Assembly: GCA_026419785.1 (NCBI GenBank)
Contig: JAODTK010003654.1
Coordinates: forward strand, 1-64,000
Length of the DNA: 64,000 bases
DNA from: Sclerodactyla briareus
Lineage: Eukaryota > Echinodermata > Holothuroidea > Dendrochirotida > Sclerodactylidae
Reading direction: 5' to 3'
Both the position numbers and the translations under genes were made by a program. Positions 51,201 to 60,200 of this stretch are shown piece after piece. The notes beneath the pieces were generated by a model. It had not been told where the DNA came from. It ran no database searches and worked only from the letters and a program-made list of their open reading frames with translations. Position 1 is the first letter of the stretch; each line of letters opens with the position of its first letter.

Positions 51201-54200
51201 CAGGTGTAAAAACGGGACGTTTGTCTGATTTTCCACCGTGTAACCGAAGGACACACCTGTAATGGGTGACAGTCCTCGTTTCAATGTATTCATAGGTTGA
51301 TTGCATACGTAAAATGCATATAAACAAGATCCTCGGTTGGGGATCTATAGTCCGGCCTTGTGTGTCCCCCTTGATATTAAAATACCTGTTATTGGTCAGC
51401 GGTTTGCAGGTGTGTCCGCGGTTCCATAGTGTACAGCATAAACACTTTGTCCTCGGTTGCATTAGTTACACACCTACCGTCCGGTTTGCGGTCATGACAT
51501 GTATGTGTGGTGTGTGTGTATGTATATGTGTGACGACTGGCTTGTGAACACGAAATCAACCCACCGGATGGAGGAGGCTCATACTGATGTGGTTCCCCAT
51601 GATGAGTGCATGAAACATATGGTTTTGGGGTCAGGTCAGAGGTCATCTGAGGTCAAAGAGGCACCAGAGGTCAAAGTCTGGAACCTGTGAAACACGGTAA
51701 AGTACAGAAGGGTTGGTATGATCAGGTTCAAAGTGGTGTGAAGCTGTCTTATGGGGAGTTACAGGGACCCTATTGTTTTTTGGTAATAGGTGAACACTCG
51801 GGGGTGAATTTTGGTCAAAAATGGAAAATGTGTGGAAACGTCCAATAATTTGGCCAATTTTTCCCTTGTGAACACAGATAACTTGACCCCACCTAGGTGG
51901 ATGACGCTCATATTGGATGTGTGTTCCCCAGATGAGTTACTGAACCCTATTGTTTTGGGGTCAGGTCAGAGGTCATCTGAGGTCAACAGGGTCAAAAGTC
52001 TGAAAACCTTATGAACACGATAAGTCCAGAATGGTGGTCTGATGGGTTCAAATTTGGTTGTGTAGCTTCTCATGGGGAGTACAGGAACCCATATTGTTTG
52101 ATATAGGCGGGTGGTGAATTTTGGTCAAAAAAATTAGACCATTTGTGAAAAGTCAATAATTTGGACAATTTTGGGTGTGGAAACACGGATAACTCGACCC
52201 CACCTGATGGATTAAGCTCATACCTTGTATGAGTTGGTTCCCAATGATGAGTACATGAACCCTATTGGAGTACATTGAAACCATATTGTTATGGGGTCAG
52301 GTCGAGGTCATCTGAGGTCAACAAGGTCAAGTCTTGAAAAACTTGTGAACACGATAAGTCCAGAATGGTCGGTCTGGATAGGGTTTTCAATTGTGTGTGG
52401 CTTCCTTATGGGGAGTACAGGACCCTATTTTTTGGTATAGGGCGGCGGGTGAGTTCTGTCAAAATGGGGGAAATTTGTGAAATGTCAATCTTTGGCCAAT
52501 TCTGGCATTGTGAACACGAAAACTCGACCACCAAGCCTGGATGGATGAAGCTCTTAGTATGTTATTGTGTTCCCCATGATGAGTATGACCCTATTGTGAG
52601 TACATGAACCCTAGGTGTTTTGGGGTCAGGTCAGAGGTCATCTGACGTCACCAGAGTGTCAAAGTCTAAAACCTTGTGAACACGATCAGTCCAGAATTGT
52701 CGTCTGATGGGTTCAAATTTGGTGTTGGCTTCCTCCTTATTGGGGATTACAGGACCCTATTGGTTTTTGGTATAGGTCGGGGGTGAATTTCTGTCAAAGA
52801 TGGGAAATTGTGAAATGTCAATAATTGGCCCATTTTGGCTTGTGAACACAATATCTCGACTCCACCTGAATGGAGGAAGCTCCTCATTGGTGTGTGTTCC
52901 CCATGATGCGTACTGAACCCTATTGTTTTGGGGTCAGGTCAGAGGTCATTAAGCGGTCACCAGAGGTTGAATGTCTGAAAACTTGTGAACACGATAAGTC
53001 CGAAGTGGTTAGTCTGATCCGGCTGCAAATTTGTTTGTAGCTTTTTCATGGGGATTACAGGCAACCATATTTTTTTGGTATAGGTAGGGGTGAAATTTGT
53101 GTCAAAAGAAGAAAATTTGAAAATCATAATTGGCCAATTTTGGCTTGTGAACACGATAACTTGAACCACTGGAGGGATGAAGCTCATAATGGTATGGTGT
53201 CCCTTTGATGGGAGTACATGAACCATATCGTTTGGGGTCAGGTCAGAGGTCACCGAGTCGAAGTCTGGAAACCAGTGAACACGATAAGTCCAAGGGGGAA
53301 TGGTTGGTCTGATCGGGTGCAAATTGGTGTGTAGCTTCTTATGGGTATACAGGCAACCTATTGTTTGGGTATAGGTCGGGGGTGGATGAATTTTTTCAAA
53401 AAAAGAGAAGAAAATTGTGAAAAGTCAATTCATTTGGTAATTTGTTGTGAACACGATATAAACCGACCCACCTGGTGGATGAAGCTAATACTTGGTATGG
53501 GTGTTCACGATGATGGAGCTACATGAACTCTATGTTTTGACGTCACAAGAGGTCAAAGTCTGGAATCCTGAATTTAGTGTGTATATAGGAACCCTATTGG
53601 TTGTTGGGAAATGGGAAATTTGTCGATTTTAATGTTTTCCAATCATGACTGGTACAATCGCCCATTTGTTCTGTGTCTGGCTAGAGGTTATCAGAAAGAG
53701 TCTAAGGAATCACTAAGTCTTATGGCTTTCTGGTTTTCATTATTATCTTACTGGATACCTCACCTTACCTTTGTTACAGGAATGGTCGTGGGGCTGTACT
53801 GGAGAGGAAAAGGATATGGAAAGTTCCATTTGAAGAGGTCGGTTTCCATCATTCAAATGCTCTGCCAGCCAACACGCCGCCAAGCCTCGTGATGACAGGT
53901 TGGTTGTGTATGTCTGTCAACAAACTAACTATACCCTTTTTCACATTTTAATATCCAATGGAAAGTCCAGACTGTAGGTTCTCGGGAGAATCCGCGTTTG
54001 AAATGGTAATTCCGCGCTCCGATTCAGCAAATCCTGCATTTTTTGCGCATCGCAAGACCCGCATTTTCCACGCATGTTTCCCTGCCATGTTACCTATGTT
54101 CCGCCAGTCGGGCTTCTGATCGAGCGCTAACAACTAACCTTGAATTCCACTTACAAGGTCTCATCATCGACTCCTCCCTCCATACTCATACACTCGGAGT

Positions 54201-57200
54201 GGTTATCCAAATATATGGTGGTATCTAATATGACAGTATCTTCATCACTTATGAACACGTTGGCACTGACATGCCCTGCACGTAACACCAACAATAATAG
54301 GGATGGTCTACACTACATGGGGCAGAACGCTTCTCACCATAGCGCAATGACATGGTATCCATGATTGGCCGAGCTGATTCATCTAATTAACGGCATGCTG
54401 TGTTCGCCACTGCAGGATTCACTGTGCCACATGCCCAATAGACCCGTACGTGGGTGGTCACAAATCCCACACCAAACTTGCCGTCAACTATGCACACGCT
54501 AATAGTTGGCTAAAATCGCTCTCCTCCCCGCTATTGGTCAGAATAAGAACATAAATTTAACAGCACGGCACTGACCCCATCGACCTTAACACGTGTGTGT
54601 TTCTGCTGTCGCCAGAATGTGGGGTTTATTAAAGTCCCCACCACGTGGCTTTAAGCTTTCCCCGGTTAGACATAGGGCCAGCAAACGCGCCGTCCTCATT
54701 GGTGCATTGACAGCGGACGTCACGCCCCACTGTACAGGGGCAAGGTGCGAGTGTCAGCCGCTGTAGCAATTCTTGAAAAGTACCCCGGGGTGTTTCTCTC
54801 TGTTGAAGACCAGGCTCGGAAGTTCGCACCAATTAAATACTGAATTATACTTCAAAGCTTTGGGGGTGTATCCAAACTTATATCTAATAAACGATCAAAG
54901 TTTTAACGAAGGGGATGAGGATTGAAAGGAAAGGGGAGGACTGCAACTGAGTTTCCATGATAGGCAATCACAAATAAATACTGAATATACTTCCAAAGGC
55001 TTTGGTGAGTGTATCCAAACTCGTATACACCGATTCTCCCGGGCCCAAACAGACTGTCTGGTTGTTTAAAAGTTCAGAGCTATAGTAGGATATATTTCTC
55101 TATGTGATTGCCACTTACACCTGTGCTGTACCTCCAGAGTGCCCACTTACTGAGGACAGAGCGTTTTAAAAACGTTCGTGATTTTTGTGGTCATAAAAGG
55201 GCAGGACATGTCTAGTCTTATCAGGTAGTTATACGCCTTCAGACTCTTGAGTAGTCTTAGTTCTGTAATCTAATCCCATACCTGCTGTAGTCGGTATACT
55301 TACAATGCAACCCCTGCCAGTGCAGCAGTGGATAAGTTTCTGCCAGGGACGGAGCAATATATTTGTAGGTAGGTGAATTTCCTACTCGGTTCTTTTTTCT
55401 TTTGCCTAATTCTCAGTTGTAGCATTTGTGGTTGCCATCGCATTGTTAGTGGCAACGTAGTTCAGATTTCAGTCGTAGAATGTTACCTGTGATGTAGAAA
55501 ATGTTAATTTTGGCAAACAGGGCTGCTCTCAGGTACTAATATAGGGTTCCGTTTTAAAGTCAGTGTGCAGCTCATACGTATAGAAAACTATCTATATCTA
55601 ATCATTTTTACTGCAGGTTCATCTTCTTTGTCTCTGGTCTGGGGCTGGGTCAGGAGGGCAGGAACCTCATGGGGGTGCAGCTAATGGTGACCTGCTCACA
55701 GGTCAGCTGGGGTCAGAGGAGGAACAGAAAGAAGGAATCAAAGGTCGTCAGGGTCATACTGGCAGGAGACGGACTCAGTCGGACACACGGACAAGAGTGT
55801 CCGTCCAAACGGTTTTGAGTTATATTTCAGGTGGTATGCGATGACACTTCAATACACGCTACTCAGTCATTGGATCTGCCGTTGGAGATGCCCTGGATCA
55901 AAGTCGTTGCCTTGGAATCTGAGCAGGGTAGTTTAAAATAGGAGTGCTGCCAACATGTTTATCCCTGCAAAATACCTTGTGAACCTCATTCTAGAAAAAG
56001 TAAAAAAATAGATGTCAATTTGATCTCTGATGACTTTAAAATGACCTATCTGTTGTTCAGGAGTAGAGTTAGACAAACATACATTACCAAATCTAATGAG
56101 CAATTTTGAAATCTGTGACCTTGGAATAACTTCATGCGTTCAAAATGCCTGAAGCACATTTTTTGTTAAAATGAGTTTTTTTTAGAAATATGCAGGAGAG
56201 ACCAAAGTTATGGTTAGCGTCCTGTTGGTATCCAGCTGTTAGCTCCGGTGCCTGGCCCTGTCCTGGTTGCAGAAAGGGTGTAGGCAGCAGTATCTTTTGT
56301 CCTGCTTGTAAGACCTGAGTGCACAAGAGGTGTAGTGGTGTTAAGGGAAGTTTGACACAGGTGAATTTTGTTTCTGCTATTGAGCCATGTCTGTGACTGT
56401 CGGTAATGATTCCCTTGAGTCGGAGAAAAAAATTTGCTGTTAGGAGATACGATCAGTGAAGGGGGTTTGAGAGGTGACATCGAGTTCTGTGTCTAGAATC
56501 AGGAGTGGTTGGAAAGTTCTTTAGAGTTTCCTCCCTACACATGGAGGTGATGATTTTCCAGGTTTGTGTCAGGAGTGACATGCTCTATGGTAGTGAGACT
56601 TCGGCTGTGTGAAAGAAGAAAACCTGGCTAAACTAGAACGAAGAAACGTATGAGAAATGATGAGATGGAGTGCAGAGTGAAACTAGAAGATAGGAAGTCA
56701 TCTGAAGGGAGTCCAGGTCTAGCTAATATTCAGATTGTGTACAGAGGGTGGAATGGAATGAGTTGGTTCGGTCATGTTGATAGAATGGATGAAAATAACG
56801 GGGTAAGGAATTGCGTCTAGGGAGACCAACGGGGCTGCGATGAAGAGCGACCCCAGTTAGAGGTAGACCTGGGGGGACTTGGAGTGAAGTTGTGTGCAGC
56901 GACCTTGCTGCCAAGGGTAGTACCCATGACTTCGACAAGAATAGGGTGATCGAAGGAGCGCGGTGTCATCGCGTTTTCCCGTCTTACCCATGGACTCGTG
57001 ACGTGAACAATGTTCATGATGATGATAACTTATAGGTCGATTTTCACTGTGCCCCTATAGGACGGGAAAATCATAGAGTTGGCCAACAAACATAGGAGTG
57101 CCTTTTTAGGACAAGAATTTGGTGTTCAATAGAAGGAATATGGTGGGTAAACTTATCTCTACAATGCATTACAGTCCAAAATAGTTTTATGTCTTCTCAT

Positions 57201-60200
57201 AGCCAAAAACCTCAGCAGGAAGGTACAAGCTACTACAGTGGATGGGGTCAAGGTTAGATTGATATTATTAACGCAGCTTGTGTAAGGACATCAGGTATAC
57301 AGCATACGTTTTTTTTTTTTTTTTGTGGCGTTGACAGCATAGCCGTGGTGTTCCCCACTTGCAAGAGGAGGCTGTGATGAGGATTGCCTTGTCTAAGTCT
57401 TGACAATTAATGCAGATTTGTGAGTGGGACGATTTTGTCATGTTACCGAAGAAGAAAACCATATATTGAAGTGTCTGATATGTTATCAAGAACCCAGATA
57501 ATAACATAAAAAATATCACAAATTTGAGACAAGTTTGCAATCCCAAATGAAAATAAGGTCACTCACCAAATGTGCTCTTGTCATCTGCAAGAGTTTCAAA
57601 ACGATCTGCTGCATGCTTTGAAAAAAAATGAGTTTGCCACTTCCACAGAACTTTTCAGAATCTACATCACAATGATAGGGTTGGGCGCTCGCATCCTGGA
57701 AGGCTGACCTAGTTCCATAGGCAAAATAGATATTGCAGATTTCTAAATTTGTGACTTTTGTTGTCAATTACAGTTTTAATAGGATTTTCTTTTTTTCTTG
57801 CGAATTGTTTTTATAAGCTTTGAAGTTTTGCATTTACATTTTTGATGATCAATCTTTTTTCCTTGCTAGTTGAGTCATAGCTGGGTAATGTGCAAATACT
57901 GCCATAGAAATGCAGCCCGTCTATGTTTATTTGTATGCCCATCCAGAGTAGCGTCCCAGTTGGACCTATCCGGGAGAGTTTGACGCCGACCAAGGGATCC
58001 TCCCGTCAGGCACGCCGCTACACAGTGTAATGTTCCCCCCGAGGCCACCGCCTTCCCAACCCTGAACTGTTTCACCCAATCCATACCAGCTGGGATAGGA
58101 GATTCCGTGAGTGAACTTCACTTCTTTGTCTATGTTCTATTAGTGGAAACTTGTGTGCATTAGGTACTAAAATAGTAACTAAGGCGGGAGGGATGGGAGG
58201 GTTGAGGCGAGATTCCATAGGTGCTGATGACAAGTGCAGCTTTGACTCCATAACTGCCGAATTCACATGGGCAATATGATGTAGTATAGTCATTACCAAA
58301 AACTAGCACCTACTAGCAAGATAGCACCCAGACCCACCTGGAGTAGCACTCAAATTTTCTTCCATAAACCCCGAAATTGAAAAGACATTTCCCTCCTACA
58401 TTGGCTCCATCACAACTTATCATTTATATAGTTTTTGCACCCTGAGAACCCTAATTTTTAACCCGCACACCTCCCTATTATGGTATTTTATGGTACACAC
58501 CTGAACAATAACAGCAATTCTGAGGTATGGGCCGGAAGAAACAACATTTGGGTTGGGGGCGAATCAATATGGGCAAAATTTGGCATGGATATGCCCCCCG
58601 TTACTCTGGAGTTCCCCATGAATTGTGTGTTGCAAAATGTAACATACAAAACTGCCATTCGTCAGCAATAAATGAACAGCCAGTTGTTATCTATGGTATT
58701 GAATGGTTGGCAGAAGAGATAGTGTGAGAAGAAGGGTTCATAACATAAAGACATTCATGATAGAAGCACCTGGTGGTGTCCACATCGATTTGATGACAGA
58801 AGTCCAGAGTTGGCTCCGTCAGTCACACTAGAGACTTGAGAATGAATCCTACTGCTATTGGTGTGTGGTTCTCAGCATGGACATTGAAATAGGGAAGGCA
58901 GTAATAGGAAGCAATGAGCTACTCCTACTGCTGGAAGAATTAAAGGACAACTGCATGCTGAATTATAAAGAGGCTAATATATTAGCTGCGGAAAAACAAT
59001 GTGTCGGTCTAAACCCAAATTTCAATTCGACTTTCCTTACGGGTGATCCTTCAAGTTTGTGCATGTGTATTGCCAACATCTGAAAGCATCTCATCATGCA
59101 ATAATTAATGATGTCATACTTGCACAACCCTGCAAACAGTCTTTGTTTTCTATTGAAATTCACACATTTTACACTTTGAAAAGCATTTATCTATGGGAGC
59201 GGATTGCTGTAGTGGGTTGGTAGATGTGTTGATGGTTACTTTGTGATAGAAAGAACAACAGAACTTCTGCTGAATGTTACTTATCAAAACATTAAACAAT
59301 GAAATACATACATAACTTCCGGGGTGTTCCACTTGTGACGGCATATTTTATTGGCTCAATTGTGATTATCCCAATTTCTCTGCATAAATGACCAAACTTT
59401 GAAGGGGCAATAACTTCCCATAGGAACATCATATTGAACTGGGGTTTTGGACCTCTAGATACCGTTTTTCCATCTCCACGTAAACCATGTTGTATTCATG
59501 CCTGCAATTGTCTTGTAAAGTGGACCCCCCATCCCCGTAAACCAAATGGTACTATTAATTTAGGGTTGAACTGAAATTCACTCAGTCACTGAGCATTATC
59601 TTGTTTTGTTTTCTTTCAGGTTCTTGGGGACGTCGGGACAGACGATCCAGACATTTATCAATTTACATCGAATGAAGACCGCTTGGAGATCCTGGAGGCC
59701 ACCCTGAATACTGCCTATCGCACCGACTGCCCCGGACACGCTAGGTAAACAATATACGATATATGATTCCTGGACATATCGCACGCGACTGGGCCCTGAC
59801 ACGCTAGGGTTAACGATATACTAATAATAATGCTGGATTCTAAGGTAACGATATACTATATCCGGTCAAGACATCAAACTGACCGCTCCTGACATGCTAG
59901 GTAAACAATATACAAGAATGCTGGATATTGTGCAATGACCACCCCTGACAAGCTTAGGTCAACCCAATATCACTATATCTGAAAAAATGGAATTTTTTTA
60001 TTTTTTTCCTTTTCTCCTAACATCACTGGCATATTTGTACTGCCTGGGGGGCACTGCGGGAACCTGGGGCAGGGAGAAGAGTTTTGGGTCATCAGATGAG
60101 TTTTCTTCCCAAAATACTGGAACCCTGGAGCCTCTACCCATGCCTACTACTGCAGCCGATGACAACTGTTCATAACATAGGAAGGGTACTGCCTCTGGCC

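Noticed and set aside
44640-53600. Repeated open frames across arrays A and B.
   Set aside because: Satellite translations; no unit keeps the same frame or product.
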